Shown here: in pieces, positions 1-11,413 of the stretch
How the letters are laid out: every line of letters starts with the position of its first letter
Numbering within the stretch: position 1 is the stretch's first letter
DNA from: Blasia pusilla
Lineage: Eukaryota; Marchantiophyta; Marchantiopsida; Blasiales
DNA length: 64,000 nt
Direction: 5' to 3'
Assembly: GCA_050084515.1 (NCBI GenBank)
Contig: CM114273.1
Location: forward strand, 19,592,001 to 19,656,000
Translations under genes and position numbers: made by a program
The notes under the pieces: model-generated
The model's input: the letters and a program-made list of their open reading frames with translations, nothing else
Told to the model about the DNA's origin: nothing
Databases searched by the model: none

Positions 1-750
1 CTCCTGAAGGTCTCAGAGAGTTGCGGGAACTCGATATTCTTGGCGCATCATGACCACGGGGATCTGTCGTGATGGTGTTCAAATTTTAATATATGGTCGT
101 TTTGGTCAACGTAATTTGAAGATGTTCGCTGATACCATCGGACCGATCGAGCTGGTCCGAAGTGTTGCCTCCAGAGCCAGAAAACTGCATACTGTAGATA
201 TTGAATGCACTATTCTCGATGATGAGAAATCCTGAAGTTTGCGACGAGCTCTCTGATCTAGGACGCATTCTTTTAAATTGGCCACGCTCTCGCATATTGT
301 TCCATTCTTTGCAGCGTTGATTCGACGCAGTGATGAGCCCGGTCCTCCTCAATGGTAGGCTCCGGAGCTCACATACTCAGTCCTAGTTCCTCCACTGTTG
401 GCGGCCCGTAAGCGTGAGGTTGATTCTGATGACATTATGGCTGTTGGGGGAGAGATGTGCTGTACTATAATTGCCTATCCATGAATCTAGGTGGGCGTTT
501 TCCTGATTATTCGTTCGCTCGAGACATGGTTATCGTATTGAGCATCGGATCTTGAGCGGGACAAGCCATTAGGGACGTTGCCCTGATCTCGTGGGCAAAC
601 ACGTCTCTTGTAGAACTCTTTAAACACTCTTATTGCGTTAGCTCGTGATCATTCCACTTATAAATTGTAAAATCCAGAGTGTCTTGTAGCTTTGTCTGCG
701 TCAGCTTGGGGTAACCCATGAATTTTTACCGATGTTGGTTGTGATTGTAG
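1..750. other. No recognisable gene; probably calreticulin intron 1 or upstream DNA
   Basis: The first recognised calreticulin exon begins at 751 after a splice acceptor (TTGTAG) with two bases left over from a preceding codon, so at least one exon lies further 5'. I searched this stretch for a signal-peptide exon ending in the expected acidic calreticulin start and saw none. The short open frames here have no recognisable homology. Exon 1 is most likely outside the window. Confidence 0.5.
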
Positions 751-3700
751 ATGGATGGGAGAGTCGTTGGGTGAAATCCGAGTGGAAAAAGGATGCAGGA
801 CTATCCGGAAATTGGGTGCACACTGCTGGCAAGTGGTACGGAGATGATACGGATAAAGGTGAGTGATTACTGTCATTGCTCTAGTATGGACGCAATTTGT
901 AGTCGCGTTTTCGGACCAGCTAAAATCCCATTATGGCACATGCAGGTATACAAACCAGTCCAGATGCCCGGTTCTTTGCCATTTCAGCGAAGTTTCCTGA
1001 ATTCAGCAACAAGGGCAGGACGCTTGTACTACAATACTCGGTCAAACACGAGCAGAAGATTGAGTGTGGTGGTGGATACGTGAAACTTATGAGTGGTTAC
1101 GTGAACCAGAAGAAGTTCAGTGGGGATACTCCATACAGGTAGTACGTCTGATATTTTCTTGTGCAGCTGTCCTGGTGTGTGTTTTAAGAAACTTCCAAAT
1201 TTCTGATGGCCGAGTGTGTGGCAGCATCATGTTTGGACCAGACATCTGTGGAACTCAAACTAAAAAGCTGCACGCCATCATACAATACAAGGGCCAAAAT
1301 TATCCCATCAAGAAGACAGTTCCTTGTGAAACGGACCAACTCACCCATGTATACACTTTCATCATCAGACCAGATGCCTCTTATAGCATTCTGGTTGATA
1401 ATCGAGAAAGAGAATCTGGAAGTTTGTACAATGATTGGGAGATTCTACCTCCCCGAAAGCTCAAGGATACCAAAGCCAAGAAGGTACAGTAATTTTTGCC
1501 CCCGCTGTGGGCTTGATTACACAGTGAACCAATAAGTCCATGAGCTTCTCTTGTGACCAGAGGACTTCTAAGTGGCCTTGTACTTGAATTGATATGTCAT
1601 TATCAGCTGCTTTTAAAATTGAGGATAAAACTTCCAATAGTGCTCTCACCTATGCCTTCTATGGTTTATTCTCACAAGGAGAATCCCGTGGTTTCCTACA
1701 ACTTGCAGCCTGCTGATTGGGATGACAGAGAGTACATTCCTGATCCAGATGACACAAAGCCAGAGGCAAGTGAAAGAGAAAACATTTCCAGTAACCATCA
1801 TCAAGGTTTTCTGAGTCTTTGATTAGTATGGGGTTTGTCCCTGAGGTGGTGTTGCATTTATGCAACTGTGTTTTATTTGTTTTCTGTGAGAGAATGGACT
1901 TTGTGTGCCTTTTCTTCTCTCAATTTCTGCTGCTTTCTGTGTACAGGATTGGGATGCCATCCCTGCAGAAATTCCCGACCCTAAATCTAAAAAGGTCAGT
2001 CCGCTAATAATGACAGTTGAACTTCAAGTACAAGTTTTTTCTGCTATTTTTGTGTCTACAGACTGCTTGATTTGATCTTAGTTGGAGGATGGTCCTGTTG
2101 AGGGTTTGCAACTGGTCTGCCTACGTACCCACTTGTCACAAAGGGTTATGCCCTTTTTTTGATGTTTGAATCATCTCACCGTGCATTGTGTGTCTGAAGT
2201 TCTCATGAGTTTTTTTTCTTGCTTGTATGGAATCTTACCTGTGTGTTTGAAGCCGAGTGATTGGGATGAGGACGAGGATGGTGAATGGTATCCATCTACA
2301 ATCCCAAACCCCAAGTACAAGGGACCATGGAGGCCGAAGGTAAGTGCCTGAAGTTAGTTTCTCTTTTACCCATTGAGTCGTCTTAACAAGCTTATTTAGT
2401 TTGTCGTTTTAGAAGCATTTTGGAGTTGACAACTGTTTGGAATGAATTGCAGAAGATAAAGAATCCTGCATACAAAGGGAAGTGGAAGATCCCATGGGTG
2501 GATAATCCAGGTATTTGACAATGGGATTCTTCTTTGTAGTCAGTATGGATCAATTTTACCTACATCCGAACTCTGTGTTGCACACTTGCACCAACCATTG
2601 GTGTTGATTGTGATGTCAGTTCTTGTGCTCGCACATCATACAGAACTACCCTTTTTATTATGGTTTTATGTCTGCTTTCCCACATATGATTGTTTTCATG
2701 GCTTGGTGTTTGATCCACTCATTACCCAATCGTCTTTAGATGTCAATTGGAAGCATGATATTTTAGGGGTTGTGGTTGGTAAAGTTATATTTGAAGGGTC
2801 TTCAGACTACATTGGATATCTCTGGATACTCTTTGGTTCTTCCATTGTGCACTTAATCTGTGCACAAGTGCAGTAACTCAATCTTCGAATTGACCTTCTT
2901 AAGGTTGGTTCCTAGTTCTGAACTTTTGCGTTTTTCTTTGTAACAGAGTTCGAGGACGACCCGGATCTCTACGTTTTTGCTCCCTTGCAGTATTTTGGCA
3001 TTGAACTCTGGCAGGTAGAGTGTCTTATCAGTTTAAGCTGTGAGTCAAAGTTTCTGACTAATGTCTCAATGATTACTTTTTGCTCTCTTAAGCTAGAGGT
3101 TCCACATGTGCCGCATCTTTAGTACTTTTTTAGAGTTGTGATTTAACCAGTGAGTTCACATCATTTCAGGTGAAAGCAGGGTCTCTTTTTGATAACATTC
3201 TCATCACCGATGATCCTGAATACGCAAAGCAAGTCGCAGAGGAAACTACTTTGAAGAACAAGGATGTGAGCTGACACATCCACCACCACCATATATTTGG
3301 TTATCTCTTGACCTGTGATCGAAGAAAGCTTTGCTGGTTCTACCTTGGTGTACGGCTATGTCTTCTTGTCGTGTGGGCATTCATTTTTTCTGTGCTCTGA
3401 ATCCTGCAGGCTGAATTAGAGTCTTTCCAAGAAGCAGAGAGAAGGAGAGAAGCCGACGAAGAGGTATGTATTGCGCTATACTCAGGTTCAATTCCTACCA
3501 TTAGAGTTGGAGTTATTTCCTTAATGTAGATTCACGATGTTCAAACGAAATCTTTTTCATGACTTCAAATAAAAGATCCCAAAGTTGGCCACTTTTGTTA
3601 TCTAGTAGTGAGTGATCATCCCTACTGTTCAGTCACTTCCAAAGTCAGATTCTTGGCCTCATGTCCTCAGCGAAATCAGCAAGTATAGATCATGGCATGA

Positions 3701-6700
3701 TCTGGATATGGCAGCTCAAAGTTCATCGTTGGCCTGCAACTTCATACCTCCCACCTCTTTTTGCTTCTTTCCTTGCAACCTGAGGTGGATGTATATCTCA
3801 CCTCTAGTCGCTGAGTTTCCTATGGTGAGATGAGACGCCACGTTTGCTTGTTATGTGGAGCAAATTCAGCCATGCAAATGTGTGTTGAGCAAATAGCCTG
3901 TTGATAATGAACTTCTTCTGATCTTCAAAATTTCTTCAGGATCTCCCACTCATGTGTGGTGGAACAAGATATCCATCTTTAGAGGACTGGTTGCTCTGTA
4001 GGAAATCAATTAGTCCAGCGAAACAAATCATCAGAGTACTGATCCAAGAATTGATCACACGGATCAATCCATACGGACGATCTAGATTAGATTAGGATCA
4101 ATGTTCTGTTTATGACCATTGATTACTGCTAGTAACGTTTCATCTTGCGAAACGATACATAGCTATGAGACATTTCTGAAGTGACACAGTTACCGTCACG
4201 TCTTTTGATTAGGGCTCTTAGTTTAGAGCAGACTTTACTACTTATGTAACGGCTTTCAATTTATCAATATAGAGAACACAGAGAGTACAAACGCAATTTC
4301 AATTCATTCCGCAATTCTCCCATGGTATCAGAGCCTGGTAGCTAGTCACTACTTTTACGATTTTCAAGAAAGGATTGGAATTTGAGGGAGGCTTCAACAT
4401 TCCTAGAGTAGAGGGGACGCGTTCTGCTCAAACGCCTTTCTCGTTTCTGATTGCTTGGTGGCTGCAGACTTCCGATTCTTACGAATTCGAAGTCCTTGAC
4501 CCGTTTTCTATCATTTTCATCAATTCACGATGGTGAATTATAACATGTTCCTCAAGATTGACGACATCCTGAAATTTGACAGGACCTATTTCTATATCTG
4601 GCGATTAGGCATGAGATTGTACCTTGATGCCGAAGATTTAGTAGGCATCGTAGAAGGGACAACTCCAAAGCCAGCAGCGGCTACTGCTCCTGCCACCGGC
4701 GCTGGGAGTGTCCACGAATGGGAGATTCTCAACGAATTGCCTTCTCCTTCATAGCGAATCGTTTAGACAATTCGCAAGTTCATCGTATCAGTTCCGCTAC
4801 GACTGCAGCGGAAGCCTGGACGAAATTAGATTCTTTATACCAAGCCCAAGACGCTGTCACAAAAATGTATCTGCAAGATGAATTGCAGACTCTTAAGATG
4901 AAATAAGGCAATAGTGTTACCAAACATGTCCATCAATTTAGGACATTGATTGATCAACTGCACTCTGCTGGATTGGTGACTACTGATGAAAATCAGTATC
5001 TTGCATTGATGCGATCAATGCCCAATAGTTACCGCAACTTATTGACCTCATTGCGAGGTCAGAGCGACCTTACTTTGCAATCTGTGATCACTTTCCTTCT
5101 TAGAGAGGAGAAAATGATGAAGACGCAGACTGATGAACAGTCCTCAGCTTTTTTTGTTGGACGAGGTTCTGCCCCTTTTCAATCGAAGTCCAAATTCGGC
5201 AATTCGAGGCAAGGGGGCTCGTTCAGAGGTTACGGTCGAGGCAAAGCTCCTCAGAAAGGCTTTGGTCCTTTCAAATCAGGATTTGTTCCTGCTTCTATGA
5301 CAATTCCACATGGCGAATTGTCCAATCATCAAGCTGATTGGCAGGCTTCATCCTCCAATCAGCAGAACACTTGTAAGAAAATGAAGTGTTTCTACTGCAA
5401 TTTGCAGGGGCATCATATTAAAGATTGCCGAAAATGTCTTGCAGATCAGCAAATGCAGTCCAGATTGTCTGCTCCAAAAGCAAATTTTACGTCTCATCTC
5501 TTCTTTACCGTTGCCTATTCAACTTCGGCTTCAGATATTCAAGATAACACATGGTATCTTGATACCGGTGCTACTCATCATATGGCCTTCTCCAGTGATT
5601 ACTTTTCCAATTTCACTCCGTATGAAAAATCTTCGTATGTTTTCCTAGATGATAACTCTAGTCTGGAGATAAAAGGATGTGGACACGTTGAGATCCTTCT
5701 GACTAATGGTATTCGATACATTCTTCGGAATGTTCTCTTTATACCATGCTTGAAGAAAAATCTTTTCTCATTCAAGCAACTAGACACTTCAGGAGGATCT
5801 GCATTGATTCACAACGGAAAGTGCATACTCCGTGATTCTACAGACCAGATCATCACAACATGTTATTTAATCAATGATTTGTACAAACTCGGAGAAGCTG
5901 TCCTTCCACCCTCCCGATTTTCTCCCATTAGAGCTGCCACTGCGATTTTTCCCACGATCGCTGATCTGTGGCATCACCGTTTGGGTCACATCAGCGCCGC
6001 TTGTGTTTCTCAACTTCAAAATCAGCAAATGGCTGGCGGACTTCCACGGCATAATCCCTCTCAGATTTCTTCATGTCGAGCCTGCCTACATGGCAAGCAG
6101 GCTCGCAAACCTTTTTCTAACACTACTCCAGTCTATAGAGCTCTCAATGTTTTATAATTAATTCACACAGATATTAGCGGGCCTATTTCTCCCCCTACTC
6201 ATTTGGGTTTTCGTTATTTCTTGGTCTATATTGACGATTTCTCCCGGTACACTACTGTTTACCTCGGTACACTACTGTTTACCTCCTCCATTACAAATCC
6301 GAAGCTTTTTCCCGTTTCACTCAATTTGTGGCTAATGTAGAGACACAACATCCACCTCGACGCATTCAGACATTGCGATCTGACAATGGTGGGGAATTTA
6401 AGTCATCTGCTTTCTTAGACTTCTGCCATTCTCGAGGAATCTCCAGGCAGTTCACTGTTCCCCACACACCACAGCAAAATGGTGTTTCAGAATGTAAGAA
6501 CAGAACTCTTGCTAATTCTGTACGTTCTATGCTTTTCCATTCTGCTCTCCCCAAGACTTATTGGGGTGAAGCTTTGGTCACTGCTAATTATTTGCAAAAT
6601 TGTCTTCCGAGCAAAGTATTGCCACTTTCCAAAACACCATATGAGTTATGGTTTAATCGTAAACCTGTGTTATCTCATCTTCGTATTTTTGGAAGCCCTG

Positions 6701-9700
6701 CATTTGCTAAAATCAATGATCCTGATTCAAAGCTGGATTTTCGCACTGAGGAACGCATTTTCCTTGGTTACAGTGACCAAAGCAAAGCCTTGCGTCTCGA
6801 GACGCTGAGAGACAAAACTATCATTCTCTCCCGTGATGCTGTAGTTCTTGAAGATCAGACTGCTCAGACCACTCCATCTTTCGCTTCTTCTGATGCAGAA
6901 GATCTGGCTATCAGATCTGATCCTCTATTTTTCCGCTCATCCCCTAATCCTCAAACTTCCTTGCCTATTCCTGCTACTTCCCCGATTATTCCCTCAGTGG
7001 GAACTCCCTCTCCTTCCATGTCTTCTTCAGTAGGAGTTCAACCTCTTTCAAGTCCGCCACAGCCAGAGGATATGCCTTCACCAAAGGTCTCTTCCACTGC
7101 ACCCCCCGTACCTGGTCATGGGCGTACCTATCTTTACTATGAAAGAAGACAACGAGCTCCTACTCCTCCTCTTGCTCAAAGAAAAAGTCCTCGCATTACT
7201 CGGGCTGTTGAGCGTTACGATGCACTTATTAAAGCTGAGAAGAACAAGAAGCGAGCTGCAGAGAAGCGTTGGGCCTTGCTCTCTTCTACTAGTTCTTTTC
7301 TTGAACCCCAATCTTATGAAGAGGCTATGTCTGGACCTGACTCTTCACATTGGAAGGCTGCCATTTCTGCTGAACTTCAGAATATGGCTAGAATGAAGGC
7401 TTGGATTTTGGTTCCCCTTCCTCCTAATCAAAGCACAGTTGGCTGCCGTTGGGTTTTTAAATTAGACCTCATGTGGATGGCACAATCCACAAGTACAAAG
7501 CCCGTCTGGTTGCTAAAGGATTTATTCAAGTTCCTGATCTTGATTACGATGAGACCTTTTCTCCCACTGTTAAACTTCAATCTCTTCGTATTCTTATTGC
7601 TATCGCTGCTTATTTCAACCTGGACTTACATCAATTAGATGTAATTGCTGCTTTTCTACATGGATTCCTGCAACACAAGATCTAGAAGGCCCTTCCTCCA
7701 GGCTTGCCAGTTCCCCGTAATAACTTGGTCTGCCTTCTCGAAAGGTCCATTTATGGTTTGAAGCAATCAGCCTGTATGTGGTATGAACGCTGTCACTATG
7801 TTTTACTCGACATTGGTTTTGTCAGCACCACTGCTGACTCTAATATTTACATTCTGAACAAGGACTTCAATTTTCTGATCCTTGCTCTCTACGTGGATGA
7901 CACTGTCATCGCCAGCTCCAGTTCTGCGCTGCTTCATTTTGTCAAAACAAAGCTCGGCCAAGAGTTTGAAATGACTGATCTCGGTGAAGCTTATCATGTT
8001 CTGGGAATTCATATCCAAAGAGACCGACAACAAGGATGGATCCGGCTCAACCAGACGACTTACATCACCAACAAACTCAAACAGTTCAACATGCCGGGCT
8101 GCAAACCTATCTCCACTCCCTTTGATTTTGGCCTTCATCTTAGTCAAGATCAATCTCCTGTTCATCCTGCTGACATTGCAGCAATGTCTTCTATTCCTCA
8201 TAAAAGTGCTACAGGCAGTTTAATGTGGGCAATGGTGTGCACTCGCCCCGATATTGCCTATTCTGTTAGCACTGTTGCACAGTTCATGACCAATCCTGGT
8301 CCTATACACTGGACTGCTGTCAAACGTATTTTCAGGTATCTCCAAGGGACAAAACATTACTTTCTCCAATATCAGCGCTCATCTACTCCTTTTCATCTTC
8401 AAGGATATTCTGATGCTGCCTATGGAGACAATATCGACTCCCAAAAATCTACTAGCGGATTTTGCTTTCTCCTTGCAGGAGGAGCAGTTAGTTGGGCAAT
8501 TAGAAAACAAAAGTCAGTTGCTCTTTCAAGTACCGAGTCTGAGTACATTGCAATGACTAAAACTAGCACTGAAGCTATTTGGATCAGAAGATTACTTTAC
8601 GAAATTGGTTTTGCTCAGAAGATAACTGAGATCTTCTGTGACAACCAGAGTGCTATTGCTTTGGTCAGTTCTACAAAACATCAGGACCGCACCAAACACA
8701 TCGACATTCAATACCACTATATCAAAGATCAAGTATCAAGTGGTGAGATTATTTTGACCTATATTTCAACTGCAGAGATGACTGCAGACATTTTTACTAA
8801 GGGTTTACAGAAAGGACCTCATCAGGAACATACTAAATCTCTAGGGTTAACTAGTAATGAAAATGCCTGATTTGTTCCCGTGGGGGAGTGTAGGAAATCA
8901 ATTAGTCCAGCGAAACAAATCATCAGAGTACTGATCCAAGAATTGATCACATGGATCAATCCATACGGACGATCTAGATTAGATTAGGATCAATGTTCTG
9001 TTTATGACCGTTGATTACTGCTAGTAACGTTTCATCTTGCGAAACGCTACATAGCAATGAGACATTTTTGAAGTGACACAGTTACCGTCACGTCTTTTGA
9101 TTAGGGCTCTTAGTTTAGAGCAGACTTTACTACTTATGTAACGGCTTTCAATTTATCAATATAGAGAACACAGAGAGTACAAACGCAATTTCAATTCATT
9201 CGGCAATTCTCACATGCTCTACAGAGTATCCAGGATAAGCTAAAAGTGTGGGCATCTCACCATAAACATGAACCTGAAGGTTTTATTTTTCTATGGCTGG
9301 GTACTTGTGTTGAGCTTTTAGAGAGATGCAGAAGCTGCAAGGAAAGAAGGGGAAAAGAGGAGGCAGGAAAGAGACTATCGGAGGGACTCTCGGTCAAAAA
9401 TACGGAGACGAGATAGGACCAGAGATTATGAACGCAGGGGAAGATCAAGCTCTGGTCTTAGGGAAGATATGAAGCGCAAATATAGTCGGGTATGTGAGCT
9501 TTAACTCCTTATTTTGCTTACTGGGCAGGTCCCAGTTGTATGTGCTGGCTCAAGAATTCAAGGCTATGCGCACATTGTCAGAGTGCCAGTTCAGTTTTGA
9601 GGGTTATATCACTCTCTCTCCCATAGTCACTACCTGAAAGTTCCTCACCAACACTCTGTATAGTAAGCACTTGCACAATATGATAGTCTGCCTCGTCTTC

Positions 9701-10628
9701 TATGGTAGGATCTTCTCTTCTTCCTCTACACCCATCCAACTGTGTATCACTGTCCAAGCAGAATCCTGGGTATCTGATCCCAAGCCTGCGACGGGCCCTG
9801 CTTGGTGTTTAGTCCCCCAACACCCCCCAAACAGTGATTTCCTTTCTCTCTAGACTCCTGGGGGACCTACTAAGAGTACTGAGGGTTCCCATTACACTCC
9901 TGCATGCACAATACGTCTTCCCAGTGACCTAAAAAATTTCCGATGTTTTTCTCATAGGTGGAGGTGGCTTTGTAGGTAGCAAATTCTGAGGAGTTACAAT
10001 GTGTATTTTATATATTTTTACTCCTTGATAGCATCTTGCAGAAGTCTCTGGCTTCCTCCTGAAACCAATTCCTGATTAGACATAGTCTGCGAGATTCAAT
10101 ACCAGTCATATATCATCCGAGGAACAGGGATGCCTAACGAGTGAGGTTCTCCTTTGTTCTCATACACTACCGTCCAGCAAATCATATTAACTAAGGGATA
10201 CATTGTACTTTTCCAACACTTGGTCGCACGACACGTGGCAAGGGCAAAAATAAGCTATTTAAGTGACCCAAACATAAAAACATTTTTTAAACATCCTGAC
10301 ATGTTTAAAAAATGTCAGGATTTCAATCACTCCTAGTTTAACATCATGGTCATGCGTGGCACGTGCACCTGACCAGTCATATTATCCAATGAATTCGTCT
10401 TGAATTTTGTGTACAGGATATTGACGACGACGATGATGATGATGATGACTATTATCCTGTAAGTTGGGCTCTCCTGCAAGAAGGTTCTGTATTCATCTTA
10501 CGAAAGAGGAAGAATCATTCTTTCCTGATTTAGAGTGGTTGTGATCCAATATTATTAATGGTTGTGATCCAGTTTCCTCAGATATTGATACTCTGTCACT
10601 GTATTTTCAGGATCACGATGAGCTGTAG
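751..10628 (+). CDS. CRT3: Calreticulin-3 type ER chaperone (13 exons visible, 5' partial)
   Basis: Lectin-like calcium-binding chaperone of the ER lumen that helps fold monoglucosylated glycoproteins. Exons: 751-858, 946-1138, 1225-1483, 1709-1765, 1947-1994, 2253-2339, 2453-2510, 2947-3014, 3170-3265, 3410-3463, 9322-9489, 10417-10458, 10611-10628; all phases join, giving 417 codons. Both calreticulin signatures are present ([25 protein letters not shown]). P-domain repeats follow ([33 protein letters not shown], then GPWRPK and NPAYKGKW). The C-terminus is Arg-rich rather than acidic, which is characteristic of plant CRT3 as opposed to CRT1/2. It is followed by nine consecutive Asp and ends DHDEL, an ER-retrieval signal, then TAG. 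The signal peptide and roughly the first 30-40 residues are missing 5'. One intron (3464-9321) holds a copia element; without it the intron would be about 635 bp. No coding lesion was seen, so the gene is probably functional. Confidence 0.93.
1766..1946 (+). other. Non-canonical GC-AG intron in the calreticulin gene
   Basis: The exon ending DTKPE at 1765 is followed by GCAAGT rather than GT. The next coding block ([10 protein letters not shown]) starts after GTACAG at 1947. Joining at GAG|GCAAGT keeps the frame and reproduces the conserved P-domain spacing. GC donors normally carry this strong surrounding consensus. No GT donor nearby keeps the frame. Confidence 0.75.
3997..4322 (+). repeat. 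5' LTR of the copia element
   Basis: 326 bp, starting TGTAGGAAATC and ending in CCCA. The same sequence recurs at 8889-9214 with about seven substitutions. Confidence 0.95.
4323..4334 (+). promoter_or_regulatory. Primer-binding site (initiator tRNA-Met)
   Basis: TGGTATCAGAGC follows the 5' LTR immediately. It is the standard plant copia site complementary to the 3' end of initiator methionine tRNA, used to prime minus-strand synthesis. Confidence 0.93.
4530..8870 (+). pseudogene. Copia gag-pol polyprotein, frameshifted
   Basis: Remains of one polyprotein spread over frames 4530-4754, 4718-4906, 4946-6157, 6328-7638, 7473-7685 and 7704-8870. Visible parts: gag retrotransposon domain, zinc knuckle [14 protein letters not shown] (5387-5428), protease with DTGATHH (about 5560), integrase with LRSDNGGEF and [10 protein letters not shown] (about 6376-6500), RT with YVDD (7890-7901), RNase H with SSTESEY (about 8530) and the ADIFTKGL end typical of copia. 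Lesions: frameshift near 4740, TAA at 4903-4905, a break at 6155-6330 including a 20-bp tandem duplication, a frameshift near 7470 and TAG at 7683-7685. It cannot make a full polyprotein but could be mobilised in trans, because the LTRs, PBS and PPT look intact. Confidence 0.93.
6245..6284 (+). repeat. 20-bp tandem duplication in copia integrase
   Basis: The unit starting CGGTACACTACTG is present twice in direct succession. A 20-bp gain is not a multiple of three, so it shifts the integrase frame and helps explain the open-frame break here. Confidence 0.9.
8882..8888 (+). promoter_or_regulatory. Polypurine tract of the copia element
   Basis: GGGGGAG directly abuts the 3' LTR at 8889, the expected position for the plus-strand primer. 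Confidence 0.85.
8889..9214 (+). repeat. 3' LTR of the copia element
   Basis: 326 bp, near-identical to 3997-4322, ending CACA directly before the TGCTC target duplication. Confidence 0.95.
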
Positions 10629-11413
10629 AGGGGCGCCTTCATTAGTAAAAACTGAAAGATTAGTTCCTTGCCTTTGACTCAAGTCAGTTGACATCGCAGT
10701 TGGTCAGCCTGTCTGAAGCTTCATGTAGTTTCGTAAGATCCAGATTCTGGTTAAGCTCCGTATTGCATTCGGTCAGCACGTTTGAAGTTTCCATAGATTC
10801 TGAAGCTCCAGATTGTGGGCAAGTCGTAGTGATGATTAGTGACGCTCGGCTCTACTCTAAGAAAGTACAGACAGAACGGACTCTTAATTCACTTAGACCA
10901 ATGTGGGCTTACACCAGTTAAGACTTGTATGTCAGTACTATCATATACATTGTGTCGGTGAAAATCAATAATTTTGAAAAGACTGCTTTCACTCCATTCT
11001 GGTTCTTCAAGGATCAATTTCCACCTCCGTGATGAAATGGATGCCTGCGTATGGAGTGAATTGACGTGAAGAACTAACACTCCGCGAAGTTGAAAGAGGT
11101 TCCTACATACTCATATCGTCCCCCGCCATATCGGGCCGGCGGCGTAAGAGCCTTCAACTGGAAACTTCATTAGAACGTACACGTCATTAGAAGGAAGTAG
11201 CCGTGTCCCTCACAGAGGCACCACAGTCGGAACAATTGCCACCCTCACTTTCTACCCTCTAGTTCTTGTCTAAACATCGTAGCAACGCAACTACCCGCAC
11301 GCACTTCCTCATGGGTCCCGCCGCGCGAACGTCTTGGACGTGTGACTTGGATGGTTGTCGAGTCACATGTATCTCCAGCGGGTGTGTGAGAAGGACGGGC
11401 ATAGAACAACTGC
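10629..11413. other. Intergenic spacer between convergent genes
   Basis: Contains the 3' untranslated regions of calreticulin-3 (+) and the DUF819 gene (-). No RNA gene, repeat or further coding region was recognised. Confidence 0.6.

Larger units (their letters stand above)
3997..9214 (+). mobile_element. Ty1/copia LTR retrotransposon in a calreticulin intron
   Basis: Full-length 5,218-bp element. It is flanked by a perfect 5-bp target duplication TGCTC (3992-3996 and 9215-9219). It has two 326-bp LTRs beginning TG and ending CA, a primer-binding site directly after the 5' LTR, a G-rich polypurine tract before the 3' LTR, and a gag-pol region in copia order (gag, protease, integrase, RT, RNase H). 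It lies in the sense orientation of the host gene. The LTRs differ at about seven positions (roughly 2%), so the insertion is fairly young, yet the coding region is already broken. Confidence 0.97.

Noticed and set aside
50-352. Small open frames at the left edge as genes
   Set aside because: Overlapping on both strands, no recognisable domain, probably intronic.
3612-3833. Possible extra calreticulin exon in the large intron
   Set aside because: The exons at 3410-3463 and 9322-9489 join directly in phase and match the family; the frame here has no homology.
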